A program made the translations under genes and the position numbers. A stretch of DNA of 64,000 nt from Bog-756 sp963737625 (GTDB taxonomy: Bacteria > Actinomycetota > Acidimicrobiia > Acidimicrobiales > RAAP-2): assembly GCA_963737625.1 (NCBI GenBank), contig CAVTTK010000006.1, positions 186,001-250,000 of the forward strand. Direction: 5' to 3'. The first letter of the stretch is position 1. Every line of letters starts with the position of its first letter. A model generated the notes under the pieces. It was not told where the DNA came from. It worked only from the letters and a program-made list of their open reading frames with translations, and searched no databases. Of this stretch, positions 39,310 to 49,390 are shown in pieces.

Positions 39310-39980
39310 ATGCTCGATCTGGCCATCCTCGGCCTCTTGCACGAGCAGGAGCTCCACGGCTACGAGATCCGTCGTCGGCTCCGGGACGAGCTAGGCCTGT
39401 TCGCCAACATCTCCTTCGGCTCGCTCTATCCGGCGCTGTCCCGACTGGAGAAGGCCGCGGCGGTCACCGTGACCGAGTCGGCCGGAAGCCCGGCCGTGGC
39501 CCCCCTCCCGTCCACGGGCTCGCTGGGTGGCGAGTGGGCGGGGCTCCGGGCCCGCCGGGCCGGCACCGCCCGGGGCACCAAGCGCTCCCGAAAGGTGTAC
39601 CGGATCACCGACTACGGGCGGGAGCTCTTCGAACAGCTCCTCGACGCCGACGAGCCGGCCGGCACCGACGACGCCCGCAGCTTCGGCCTCCGACTGGCCT
39701 TCGCCCGGTACCTCGCCCCCCAGGCCCGCCTCGGCCTCCTCGAGCGGCGCCGGGCCCAGCTGACCCGGAGGTTGGCCGTGGACCGGGCCCGGGCCGCCGG
39801 CGACCGCCTCGACGTCTACACCCGCTCCCTCGTGGAACACAGCACCGAGGCCACCGAACACGACATCGCCTGGCTGGACCGTCTGATCGAGTCCGAACGC
39901 CAGAAGCAGACCGCACCCCGAACCGACAGCCGCGAGCCCCGAAACGGGGACGCCGTGACAGCAACGAAGGGAACCAACCC

Positions 39981-39984
<4 letters not shown>
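39310..39984 (+). CDS. PadR-family transcriptional regulator
   Basis: A 224-residue PadR protein. The winged helix is MLDLAILGLLHEQELHGYE, then ISFGSLYPALSRLEKAA, with the wing after a 35-residue Pro/Gly/Arg insertion (ending SRKVYRITDYGREL). The C-terminal helical dimer domain is long. The insertion is large; the PadR next to ino1 in mycobacteria also has an Arg-rich insert at this place. Start at ATG 39310, where PadR proteins normally begin; the upstream ATG at 39256 lies within the operator. The stop overlaps ino1 by four bases (ATGA). Confidence 0.88.
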
Positions 39985-41078
<1,094 letters not shown>

Positions 41079-41092
41079 ACCGTCCACACCGG

Positions 41093-42517
41093 TCAGGCCT
41101 GCTGGGACCACCAGTCACGGAGGCGCGCCTTGGCCTCCTCCTCCTCCAGGGGTCCCTCGTCCATCCGTAGTTCCAACAGGTAGGCCAGGGCCCGGCCCAC
41201 CTGACGGCCGGGCCCGAGGCCCAGCTCCTCCATGACCTGGGAGCCGTCCAGGTCGGGCCGGATGGCGTCGAGCTCCTCCTGCTGTCGGAGGTCGTCGATC
41301 CGGGCCTCCAGTTCGTCCATGCGACGGGCCAGGGCCCGGGCCTTGCCCGCATTGCGGGTGGTGCAGTCGCAGCGGGTCAATTCATTCAGCTGGTCGAGCA
41401 GCGGGCCGGCGTCCCGTACGTAGCGGCGCACCGCCCGGTCGGTCCATCCCAGCCGATAGGTGTGGAAGCGCAGGTGCAGGTTGACCAGTTCCGTCACCAC
41501 CTCCACCTCGTCGTTGGGATAGCGCAGGGCCTGCATTCGCTGGCGGGTCATCCGTGCCCCCACCACCTCGTGGTGGTGGAACGTCACGCCCCCGTCCACG
41601 AAGGCCCGGGTCTTCGGCTTGCCCACGTCGTGGAAGAGGGCGGCCAGGCGGAGGAGCCGGTCGGGGCTGGTCTTGTCCACGACGGCCAGGGTGTGGGCCA
41701 GCACGTCCTTGTGACGGTGGATGGGGTCCTGCTCGAGTGCCAGCCCGGGGAGCTCGGGCAGGAACTCGTCGGCCAGTCCGGTGCGGACCACGAACCACAG
41801 GGCCACCGAGGGAACCGGGACCATCACGATCTTGTCGAGCTCGTCGCGGATCCGTTCGGCGGAGACGATGGCCAGACGGTGATGGTCCGCCCGCACCGCC
41901 TCGACCAGCCCGGGGTCGGGCTCCAACTCGAGTCGGGCGATGAACCGGGCCGCCCGGAGCATCCGCAGCGGGTCGTCGGCGAAGGAGACGGCGGGATCGA
42001 GCGGAGTGCGCAGCCGGTGCTCGGCCAGGTCGACCAGCCCGTCGAAGGGATCGATGAGCTCCAGATCCGGCAGCTTGAGGGCCATGGCGTTGATGGTGAA
42101 GTCCCGTCGGGCCAGGTCCTCCTCGACCCGGTCGCCGAAGGCCACCTCGGGTTTGCGGGAGTCGGGGCGGTAGGCCTCGGCCCGGTGGGTGGTGATCTCG
42201 TACTTCTGGTCCCCCCGACGGCACCCGATGGTGCCGAACCGCTTGCCCTGTGTCCATACGGAGTCGGCCCACCCGGACACCACCGCCTCGATGGCGTCCG
42301 GCCGCGCATCGGTGGTGAAGTCGAGGTCCCGACCACCGTCGGGGACATCGACGTCGGGCCCGGACACGATGGCGTCGCGCACCGAGCCCCCCACCAGGTA
42401 GAGGGAGTGGCCGGCCGACCCGAAGCGGTCGGAGAGGTCGGCGGTGGCCTCAACCAACGGTCGCAGTCGCTCGGGGAACACGCCGCCGAGGGTAGTGCGA
42501 CTGGCGTAGTCCGCCAT
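41093..42517 (-). CDS. CCA tRNA nucleotidyltransferase (poly(A) polymerase family)
   Basis: A 474-residue class II nucleotidyltransferase. The head has LYLVGGSVRDAI and the catalytic Asp pair GRDLDFTTDA. RRDFTINAMAL and the neck DDPLRMLRAARFIARL follow, then an HD domain (LAALFHDVGKPKTR, FHHHEVVGA). It adds or repairs the 3' CCA of tRNAs. The HD domain may give phosphatase activity. The ATG at 42517 is chosen; an upstream ATG at 42586 would add 23 residues without family similarity. It is divergent from the DUF6049 gene, as in mycobacteria where a NUDIX gene lies between them; here that gene is absent. Confidence 0.93.
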   Translation of the reverse strand: MADYASRTTLGGVFPERLRPLVEATADLSDRFGSAGHSLYLVGGSVRDAIVSGPDVDVPDGGRDLDFTTDARPDAIEAVVSGWADSVWTQGKRFGTIGCRRGDQKYEITTHRAEAYRPDSRKPEVAFGDRVEEDLARRDFTINAMALKLPDLELIDPFDGLVDLAEHRLRTPLDPAVSFADDPLRMLRAARFIARLELEPDPGLVEAVRADHHRLAIVSAERIRDELDKIVMVPVPSVALWFVVRTGLADEFLPELPGLALEQDPIHRHKDVLAHTLAVVDKTSPDRLLRLAALFHDVGKPKTRAFVDGGVTFHHHEVVGARMTRQRMQALRYPNDEVEVVTELVNLHLRFHTYRLGWTDRAVRRYVRDAGPLLDQLNELTRCDCTTRNAGKARALARRMDELEARIDDLRQQEELDAIRPDLDGSQVMEELGLGPGRQVGRALAYLLELRMDEGPLEEEEAKARLRDWWSQQA

Positions 42518-42598
42518 CCGTTCTGGCGTAGGGTGGCGTCCGAAGTGGATCGGGAACGAGGCAGCCTGTGCCCCAGCGGCAGCCACCCCCGGGCCGGC

Positions 42599-44806
42599 GT
42601 GCCCCCGGGGAACGGGCCCGCCCCGATCGTCGGGGTGGGACAGCGTGGCGCCCGATGGCGACGTCCCCGACCCGTCCGCACTGGCGTGTGGGTGCTCGGG
42701 GCCGGCCTGGTGGGCCTGATGCTCGTCATCGGAGGGACGGCAGGGACCGCGGCGGCGACAGGCGGTGCGACGTCGCCGGCGGCGGGCCCTCCACTGATCC
42801 TGGTGTCCCAGACCCCTACGGTGGGCCCCAACGGTTCATTCGACCTCAAGCTGCAGGCCGGCGTTGGTACCCCCTCGGCCTCCCAGCTGGGCGTAGCGGT
42901 GAGCGTGTACCCGTGCCTGTCCAGCATCTCGTCGTTCGACCAGTCCGTGAACTCGACGGTCGGTCCGGCGGGGACGCCGATCGAGGCCACCCGGTCGCCG
43001 TTACCCGTCTCCGGTCTTCCCGCTCTCCCCTCCGGTGGCTTCGACCTGTCCATGCCGGTCTATGTCGGGCACGGCATCGCCGCCCCGGCGGGCCAGTTCG
43101 CCATCGATCTGCCCTTGACCGGTGGCCAGTGCGGGAACGCCCCCTCCGGCGTCTACCCGGTGCGGGTGCAGTTGGTGGAGACCACCGGCGGACAGGCCGT
43201 CGGGGGCTTCACCACCCACCTGATCTTCACCGAGACGCCCACCGCCACCCAGAGGCTCCGGGTGGCGGTGGTGCTCCCGGTGGCCACGACCCTGACCCCG
43301 GCCACGTCCCCGGGGAATACCCCGTTGACCACCCGTCCCGGTGCCGCGCTGGCCCCACCTCCACCGGCCGTCACCTCGGCCCTGGTTGCCACCGTGACCA
43401 CCATCGCCGAGGCCCACCCGAGCGTCCCGGTGACCCTGGAGACCAGCCCCCAGACGGTGGCCGAGCTGGCGGCCACGGGCCACCAGTCCACGGTGGCCGA
43501 GCTGGCCTCCCTGGCCGACAGCCCGGCCGTCCATGAGTTCACCTCGGCCCCCTACGTCCCGGTCAACGCCTCGGACCTGGTGGGGGCGGGCCTCGGCTCC
43601 GAGCTGGCCCTGCAGGTCAGCCGGGGGTCGCAGGTGCTGGCCACCTACCTGCCCAGACCGGCCACGCCGTCGGGGGGCGCCTGGATCACCAACGACGGCG
43701 TCGACACCACCACCCTGTCCCAGCTGGAAACCAACGGCTACCGTCAGCTGCTGGTGTCCTCCACCAGCGTGCCCGAGGCGCCGGCCAACGGCTCGTCGGC
43801 GGAACCGTTCGCGCTGACTCCTTCGGTGGGGGCGCCGATGGTGGCCGTGGCGTCCGACGCCGACCTGGCCTCCCGCTTCACCGGTGCCCCGGGGAATCCG
43901 GTCCTGGCCGCGTCCCAGTTGGTGGCGGAACTGGCCCAGATCTACTTCGAAAAGCCGAACGACACCGCCCCCCGGATCGTGGCCGCGGTGGCCCCCACCG
44001 GTTGGGCCGACGACCCCGCCTTTGTCAGCACGCTTCTCGGCGCTCTGGGCGACAATCCCGTGGCCGAGCCCGTCACCACCTCCGACCTGTTCGGGATCCT
44101 CCCGACCAGTGCCTGCCGGACGGCGTGCCACAGCGTGGCCGGTTCCGGCGGGGGCGGCCTGCCGGCCACGGCCATCCGGACCCAGCGCCAGCGCATCGGG
44201 GGTCTGGTCGGAGCCACCTCCACCCCGTCCGCCCGCGCCGTCACCACCCAGCTGGGTGACCTGGTGCTCGCCGGTGAATCCGAGCGGCTCCGTCCCGCCC
44301 AACAGGCCGGGGTCCTCCGCAACACCGACCAGGCCGTCGACGCCCAGCTGGGACAGCTGCAGGTGGCCGGGGACCAGAGCATCACCCTGACCTCGCAGCG
44401 GGGCCGGGTGCCGGTCACCATCACCTCCAGCGCGCGGTACCCGGTGACGGGCACGCTGACGCTGTCCAGTGACAAGCTGCTCTTCCCCGACGGCCAGACC
44501 AAGCGGGTCACCGTGGTGCCCGGCATCACCAACCCCTTCTACTTCAACGTGCAGACCCGGGCCTCGGGCCTGTTCAAGGTGGCCGTCACCCTCACCTCCC
44601 CGGCCGGGGGTGTGACCCTGACCAGCGGACAGGTGAGTGTGCGGTCGACGGCCACCTCGGTCGTGGGGATCGTCCTCTCTGTCGGCGCGGTGGTGGTGCT
44701 CGTGGTCTGGTGGCTGCGGACCTCGAGGAAACGACGGGCGGGCCGGAGGCGGGCCGCCAGTGACGAGGCCGACGACACCGAGGCCGTCACGGCGGGTTCG
44801 GTGTGA
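42599..44806 (+). CDS. DUF6049-like secreted, membrane-anchored protein
   Basis: About 735 residues. An N-terminal hydrophobic segment (VWVLGAGLVGLMLVIGGTAG) acts as signal or anchor. A long extracytoplasmic part rich in Thr/Ser/Pro/Ala follows, and a single C-terminal helix (VVGIVLSVGAVVVLVVWWL) is succeeded by a strongly basic cytoplasmic tail. Position before MurJ and layout match the DUF6049 proteins of actinobacteria, whose role in the envelope is not established. The start is uncertain: GTGs at 42599 and 42635 are both possible and neither has a good ribosome-binding site. It overlaps murJ by four bases. Confidence 0.75.
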   Translation: MPPGNGPAPIVGVGQRGARWRRPRPVRTGVWVLGAGLVGLMLVIGGTAGTAAATGGATSPAAGPPLILVSQTPTVGPNGSFDLKLQAGVGTPSASQLGVAVSVYPCLSSISSFDQSVNSTVGPAGTPIEATRSPLPVSGLPALPSGGFDLSMPVYVGHGIAAPAGQFAIDLPLTGGQCGNAPSGVYPVRVQLVETTGGQAVGGFTTHLIFTETPTATQRLRVAVVLPVATTLTPATSPGNTPLTTRPGAALAPPPPAVTSALVATVTTIAEAHPSVPVTLETSPQTVAELAATGHQSTVAELASLADSPAVHEFTSAPYVPVNASDLVGAGLGSELALQVSRGSQVLATYLPRPATPSGGAWITNDGVDTTTLSQLETNGYRQLLVSSTSVPEAPANGSSAEPFALTPSVGAPMVAVASDADLASRFTGAPGNPVLAASQLVAELAQIYFEKPNDTAPRIVAAVAPTGWADDPAFVSTLLGALGDNPVAEPVTTSDLFGILPTSACRTACHSVAGSGGGGLPATAIRTQRQRIGGLVGATSTPSARAVTTQLGDLVLAGESERLRPAQQAGVLRNTDQAVDAQLGQLQVAGDQSITLTSQRGRVPVTITSSARYPVTGTLTLSSDKLLFPDGQTKRVTVVPGITNPFYFNVQTRASGLFKVAVTLTSPAGGVTLTSGQVSVRSTATSVVGIVLSVGAVVVLVVWWLRTSRKRRAGRRRAASDEADDTEAVTAGSV

Positions 44807-46671
44807 GCGGACCCGACGTGGAGGTGGACGGACTCCCCGCCGCTCCCGGAGGTGGCCGGCGGCGTCTGGCCGGTGCCACCCTGGGCATGGCCGTGGGCAC
44901 GACGCTCTCCCGTATCACCGGGGTGGGCCGGGTCATCGCCCTCACGCTGGCTCTGGGCGGCGGCGGCTTCGCCGACGCCTACAACCTGGCCAACACCACG
45001 CCCAACATCATCTACGACATCGTGCTGGGCGGCGTGCTGTCGGCCACCTTCGTGCCGGTGTTCGTCGACTACCTGAGCACCCGACGCAACCAGGAGGCCT
45101 GGGAGGCCATCTCGGCGGTGGTCACGGTGACCATCGGCGTGCTGGTGGCGGCCACCGTGGCCTTCTTCGTACTGACCCCGAGCATCATCCACCTCTACAC
45201 GGTCAGCAACCACCGCGTCGACGTCCACCAACAGCAGCAGGTGGCCATCTTCCTCCTGCGGTGGTTCGTCCCCCAGTTGGCCTGCTACGGCCTCATCGCC
45301 GTGTTCACCGCCCTGCTCAACGCCCGGGGCAAGTTCGCCACCCCCATGTTCGTACCCATCGCCAACAACCTGGTGGTGATCGGCGTCCTGCTGTGGTTTC
45401 ACGCATTGGTCCCCCATCCCAGCCTGGCCGCGGTGGATGCCAGCCACCACGGCCTGGTGCTCCTGGCCATCGGCACCACCCTCGGGGTCGTGGTCCAGGC
45501 GGCGCTCCTCGTGCCCTCGTTGCTCCGGTCCGACCTCCACCTCCGATTCCTGTGGCAGCCGGCCAACCAGGCCATGCGGACCATCACCCGCTTGGCCGGG
45601 TGGACGTTCGGTTGGGTCGTGGCCAACCAGGTGGCCCTGGTGGTGGTCCTCGCCCTGGCCGACGGGGCCAAGGTGCCAGGCGCGGTGTCGTCGTACACCT
45701 ACGCCTACACCTTCTTCCTCCTCCCCTACGGCGTGGTGGCGGTCTCGGTCATGACCGCGGTGACCCCCTCCCTGTCGGCCCGGTGGGCCACGGGCGACCT
45801 GGCGGGCTTCCGCCACCGCATGGCCTTCGGCCTGCGGGGCATCCTGGCCATCATCATCCCTTCGGCGGTGGGCATGCTGATCCTGGCCCATCCGCTCATC
45901 GACCTGGTGCTGGCCCACGGAGCCGAGACCTCCGCCAACGCCGACTCGACGGGCGCCGCACTGGCCATGTTCGCCCTCGGTCTCCCCGGGTTCTGCACCT
46001 TCCTCTACTTGGTCCGCGTCTTCCAGTCGATGCAGGACACCCGCACGGCCTTCCGCCTGTACCTGGTGGAGAACGGCATCAACATCCTGTTCGCCCTGGC
46101 GCTGGTGGGACCGCTCGGTGTGCGGGGACTGGCCCTCTCCCTGTCGATCGCCTACTCGGCCGCCGCCCTGCTGGCCCTGGCCGTGCTGCGCCTCCGGGTG
46201 GGGGGCCTCGGGGGATCAGAGCTGGCCACCCCGGTGGCCCGCGTGCTGGCCGCCTCGGGAGTCATGGCCGTGGCCACGGTGCTGGCCCTCAGTGTCTCCG
46301 GCGCCTCCTCGGGATTCGGCCTGTTGGCCCGCGTGATCTTCGCCGTGGTGGTCGGCCTGGTGGCCTATGTGGCCACGGTCGGGGTGCTGGGCGCCCGCCA
46401 GGAGCGTCGCATCAGGGAGGAGCGGATCAACCGCGCCAACGTGGCGGCGTCCTCACCTCCGCCGTCGGTTGGAACCGGGCGGGACCAGCCCGAACGACCC
46501 TCCCCCGACCCGTTCCGTGACAGACTCAGCAGTCAGCCGGGACAACTCCCGTACCGACACCTCCGGCCGGTGAGTGTGACACCGGACGACGGCTCGGGCG
46601 AGGGAGACGACCTCCCGACGGGGGACGAGGAGGAGGACCTGGATGGCCCGGATACGAGTGGTGACGGATAG
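44803..46671 (+). CDS. murJ: lipid II flippase MurJ
   Basis: A 622-residue MOP-superfamily membrane protein with about 14 helices (residues 20-530). Blocks include GMAVGTTLSRITGVGRVIAL, FADAYNLANTTPNIIYD, VLGGVLSATFVPVFVDYL and LLPYGVVAVSVMTAVTPSLS. It flips lipid II for peptidoglycan synthesis. The C-terminal 90 residues are an unstructured Pro/Ser/acid-rich tail; there is no pseudokinase domain like that on the mycobacterial homologue. The GTG at 44803 overlaps the DUF6049 stop. The degV gene starts inside its last 29 bases. Confidence 0.93.
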   Translation: MSGPDVEVDGLPAAPGGGRRRLAGATLGMAVGTTLSRITGVGRVIALTLALGGGGFADAYNLANTTPNIIYDIVLGGVLSATFVPVFVDYLSTRRNQEAWEAISAVVTVTIGVLVAATVAFFVLTPSIIHLYTVSNHRVDVHQQQQVAIFLLRWFVPQLACYGLIAVFTALLNARGKFATPMFVPIANNLVVIGVLLWFHALVPHPSLAAVDASHHGLVLLAIGTTLGVVVQAALLVPSLLRSDLHLRFLWQPANQAMRTITRLAGWTFGWVVANQVALVVVLALADGAKVPGAVSSYTYAYTFFLLPYGVVAVSVMTAVTPSLSARWATGDLAGFRHRMAFGLRGILAIIIPSAVGMLILAHPLIDLVLAHGAETSANADSTGAALAMFALGLPGFCTFLYLVRVFQSMQDTRTAFRLYLVENGINILFALALVGPLGVRGLALSLSIAYSAAALLALAVLRLRVGGLGGSELATPVARVLAASGVMAVATVLALSVSGASSGFGLLARVIFAVVVGLVAYVATVGVLGARQERRIREERINRANVAASSPPPSVGTGRDQPERPSPDPFRDRLSSQPGQLPYRHLRPVSVTPDDGSGEGDDLPTGDEEEDLDGPDTSGDG

Positions 46672-47485
46672 CGCCTGCGACCTGTCGGCCACCATGGCCG
46701 AGGAGCGGGGCGTGACCATCGTCCCCCTGTCGATCCGCTTCGGCTCCGAGGAGTTCATCGACGGATCCACCCTGTCCACCGACGAGTTCTGGGCCAGGTG
46801 CAAGGCCAGCTCCGTCCTCCCGGAGACCTCGGCCCCCTCACCCGGGGCATTCCAGGAGGCATTCGTGGCCGCGGCCGACGCCGGCTACGACGGGGTGCTG
46901 TGCGTCAACCTCTCTTCGGAGGTGTCGGCCACGTACCAGGCCGCGGTGGCCGCGGCCAAAGGCGTCGCCGACCGGATCCCCGTCCGCGTGGTGGACTCCC
47001 GCTCGCTGACCATGGGCCTCGGGCTGATGGCGCTCGACGTCGCCGAACTGGCCTCGACGGGCGCCACCCTCGACGAGCTGGAGGCCCGGGTGCATGCCCT
47101 GGCCACGCGTACCCAGGTCTACGGCGTGCTCGACACCCTCGAACACCTCGAGAAGGGGGGTCGCATCGGCGGGGCCCAGAAGTTGCTCGGCTCCCTGCTG
47201 TCCATCAAGCCCGTGGTCACCCTGCTGGACGGGCGGGTGGAGGAGGAGTCCAAGCAACGTACCCGCGGTCGGTCGCTCCGCTACCTGGCCGACAAGGCCA
47301 GGAACTCGCCCCCCATCAGCCGCCTGGCGGTGTGCAACGGTGCCGCCACCGACGTCGATGAGGTGCTGGGCATGCTGGACGGCGTCCCGACAGACCATCC
47401 CCTGGTGGTGACCGATCTGGGGCCGGTGGTGGGCACCCACACGGGGCCGGGCACCGTCGGGGTGTGCATCGTGACCCGGGAGTAG
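46643..47485 (+). CDS. DegV family fatty-acid-binding protein
   Basis: A 280-residue DegV protein. VVTDSACDLSATMAEERG, the TSAPSPGAFQEAF motif (Thr-Ser for head-group binding), CVNLSSEVSATYQAA, VDSRSLTMGLG and EHLEKGGRIGGAQKLLGS are all present. DegV/FakB-like proteins hold a fatty acid, in Firmicutes for phosphorylation by FakA. No FakA is in view. AGGAGGACC precedes the ATG at 46643, within the murJ tail. Confidence 0.92.
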   Translation: MARIRVVTDSACDLSATMAEERGVTIVPLSIRFGSEEFIDGSTLSTDEFWARCKASSVLPETSAPSPGAFQEAFVAAADAGYDGVLCVNLSSEVSATYQAAVAAAKGVADRIPVRVVDSRSLTMGLGLMALDVAELASTGATLDELEARVHALATRTQVYGVLDTLEHLEKGGRIGGAQKLLGSLLSIKPVVTLLDGRVEEESKQRTRGRSLRYLADKARNSPPISRLAVCNGAATDVDEVLGMLDGVPTDHPLVVTDLGPVVGTHTGPGTVGVCIVTRE

Positions 47486-47536
47486 GTGCTTCGGGCCGGA
47501 CCGGAGCGTTCCGGCAGGCCAACAGCCCGATCGGAC

Positions 47537-47542
47537 TATCCT
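47537..47542 (+). promoter_or_regulatory. TANNNT -10 element, leaderless start of the small membrane protein gene
   Basis: TATCCT lies 6 bases before the ATG at 47549, with no Shine-Dalgarno. Confidence 0.4.
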
Positions 47543-47548
47543 CGCACC

Positions 47549-47905
47549 ATGGATCCGACGCCCGACCCACCCGCTTCCCGCCTGCCTGGCTCCGGCGTGC
47601 TCGGCGACCTGCCCACCCGCGGCGCCGACTGGATCGACACCGTTGTCGAGTTGCTGCGCGATCGGACGGTCCGGCCCGTCACCCTGGTAGCCCGGGTGGT
47701 GGTCTTCGGGATCATCGTCTTCGCCGCGGCGGTCACGACCGTGGTCCTGTTGTCGATCACCCTGATCCGGCTGCTGACGGTCTACGCCTTCGACGGCCGG
47801 GTCTGGCTCTCGGACCTGGTGGTGGGCCTGGTCTTCGTCGTCCTCGGCATCGTGGCCTGGTCCCAGAGGACCGACTCGTCGGCCACCGCGGAGGGCACCG
47901 GATGA
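47549..47905 (+). CDS. small two-helix membrane protein
   Basis: A 118-residue protein with 45 polar residues, then helix 1 (VVVFGIIVFAAAVTTVVLLS) and helix 2 (LVVGLVFVVLGIVAWS). Family not recognised. It overlaps trxB by four bases (ATGA), so it is expressed with the thioredoxin reductase. Small membrane proteins in front of trxB occur in several actinobacteria, but no role is known to me. An in-frame extension upstream to 47486 is not supported. Confidence 0.7.
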   Translation: MDPTPDPPASRLPGSGVLGDLPTRGADWIDTVVELLRDRTVRPVTLVARVVVFGIIVFAAAVTTVVLLSITLIRLLTVYAFDGRVWLSDLVVGLVFVVLGIVAWSQRTDSSATAEGTG

Positions 47906-48870
47906 CCGAGCGCCGCCAGGTGGTGATCATCGGGTCCGGTCCGGCCGGGCTCACGGCGGCCATCTACGCCGCCCGCGCCCAGCTGTCCCCCCTGGTCATC
48001 GAGGGTGAACCGTCCTCGACCAGTGATCAGCCCGGCGGTCAGCTCATGCTGACGACCGAGGTGGAGAACTTCCCCGGCTTCGTCAACGGGATCATGGGGC
48101 CCGAGCTGATGCAGGCCTTCCGGGAGCAGGCCGCCCGCTTCGGGGCCGACTATGTGACGGCCAAGGTGTCCCGGGTCGATCTGTCCCACCGTCCCTTCGG
48201 CGTCTGGGTGGGGGATCCCGACGCCGCCGACCCCACCTACGAGTCCGAAGCCCTGATCATCTCCACCGGGGCCCAGTCCCTCATGCTCAATCTGCCCAAC
48301 GAGGAACGCCTCCTCGGCTACGGGGTGTCCACCTGTGCCACCTGCGACGGCTTCTTCTTCCGCGAGCGCAAGATCGCCGTGGTCGGCGGGGGCGACTCGG
48401 CGCTGGAGGAGGCGCTGTTCCTCACCCGGTTCGCCGAGAAGGTCACCGTCATCCACCGCCGTGGCGAGCTACGGGCTTCCAAAGTCATGCAGCAGCGGGC
48501 CTTCGCCCACGAGAAGATCGAATTCCTGTGGAACACCTCGGTGATCGACGTGCTCGGTGACACCACGGTGAGCGGTGTCCGGGTCCGGGACAACCTGAGC
48601 GAGGAGGAGTCGGATCTCGAGCTCTCGGGGCTCTTCGTGGCCATCGGCCACCAACCCAACACGGCCCTGTTCAAGGGGCAGCTGGAGATGGAGGAGAACG
48701 GCTACCTGCGGACCTTCGACGGGACCCGCACCAATGTCGACGGGGTGTTCGCCTGCGGCGACGTGCAGGACCATCGCTACCGCCAGGCCATCACGGCGGC
48801 CGGGTCGGGGTGCATGGCCGCCCTCGACGTGGAGCGGTGGCTCGAAGACGAGCAGTCCGACCGGTCCTGA
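47902..48870 (+). CDS. trxB: thioredoxin reductase
   Basis: A 322-residue FAD/NADPH enzyme that reduces thioredoxin. FAD site IGSGPAGLTAAIYAARA, redox-active CATC (STCATCDGFFF), NADPH site VVGGGDSALEEALF with HRR (IHRRGELRAS), and the C-terminal FAD motif FACGDVQDHRYRQAITAAGSG. Normal length. Translation is coupled to the small membrane protein. trxA follows 132 bases later with its own candidate promoter. Confidence 0.97.
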   Translation: MTERRQVVIIGSGPAGLTAAIYAARAQLSPLVIEGEPSSTSDQPGGQLMLTTEVENFPGFVNGIMGPELMQAFREQAARFGADYVTAKVSRVDLSHRPFGVWVGDPDAADPTYESEALIISTGAQSLMLNLPNEERLLGYGVSTCATCDGFFFRERKIAVVGGGDSALEEALFLTRFAEKVTVIHRRGELRASKVMQQRAFAHEKIEFLWNTSVIDVLGDTTVSGVRVRDNLSEEESDLELSGLFVAIGHQPNTALFKGQLEMEENGYLRTFDGTRTNVDGVFACGDVQDHRYRQAITAAGSGCMAALDVERWLEDEQSDRS

Positions 48871-48908
48871 CTGGCTCGGCGGCCCACTCCCCCACCACCG
48901 TCGAAGCC

Positions 48909-48934
48909 GGGAATACCGGCGCCGGGACGGGGTT
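48909..48934 (+). promoter_or_regulatory. SigH/SigR-type promoter before trxA
   Basis: GGGAATA at 48909-48915, 16 bases, then GTT at 48932-48934. This fits the GGAAT(A)-N16-17-GTT promoters that redox-responsive SigR/SigH use for thioredoxin genes in actinobacteria. It lies 68 bases before the trxA start in the gap between trxB and trxA. Confidence 0.5.
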
Positions 48935-49002
48935 GACGTAGCGTGTCCCACCGAGGGGCAATGAGGCAGGGCCCGAAGAGACGGGCAGGAGGAACGGCCA
49001 TC

Positions 49003-49329
49003 ATGAGTGAGCAGATCACGACGCTGAACGACGCTAGCTTTGACGAGCATGTCAAGTCCTCGGACGTTCCCGTGCTGGTGGACTTCTGGGCGGAGTGGTG
49101 CGGCCCGTGCAAGATGATCGCCCCCGTACTGGAGGAGATCGCCGCCGAGCAGGCCGGCAAGCTCGAGGTGGCCAAGCTGAACATCGACGACAATCTGGAT
49201 ATCACCCGGCGGTTCGACGTCATGAGCATTCCGACCCTGATCCTGTTCAAGGACGGCGAGCCCGCGGCCCGCATCGTCGGTGCCAAGGGCAAGGGCCAAC
49301 TCCTCCAGGAGCTCTCCGCCCACCTGTAA
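49003..49329 (+). CDS. trxA: thioredoxin
   Basis: A 108-residue classical thioredoxin. The active site is WAEWCGPCKMIAP with the WCGPC dithiol, and the cis-Pro loop SIPTLILFKDG. AGGAGG lies 10 bases before the ATG at 49003. It is the partner of the trxB product; a candidate SigH/SigR-type promoter precedes it. Confidence 0.97.
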   Translation: MSEQITTLNDASFDEHVKSSDVPVLVDFWAEWCGPCKMIAPVLEEIAAEQAGKLEVAKLNIDDNLDITRRFDVMSIPTLILFKDGEPAARIVGAKGKGQLLQELSAHL

Positions 49330-49390
49330 GTCCTGGTAGGCCGGCTGGCCGGCGCAGCGCCACCGCTCCTCCGGCGGCCCCGGTCGCGGG

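Noticed and set aside
41462..42598. In-frame upstream extension of the DUF6049 gene through the CCA-transferase gene
   Set aside because: It is the antisense of a well-supported gene and has no similarity to secreted proteins; the signal-like helix begins near 42680.
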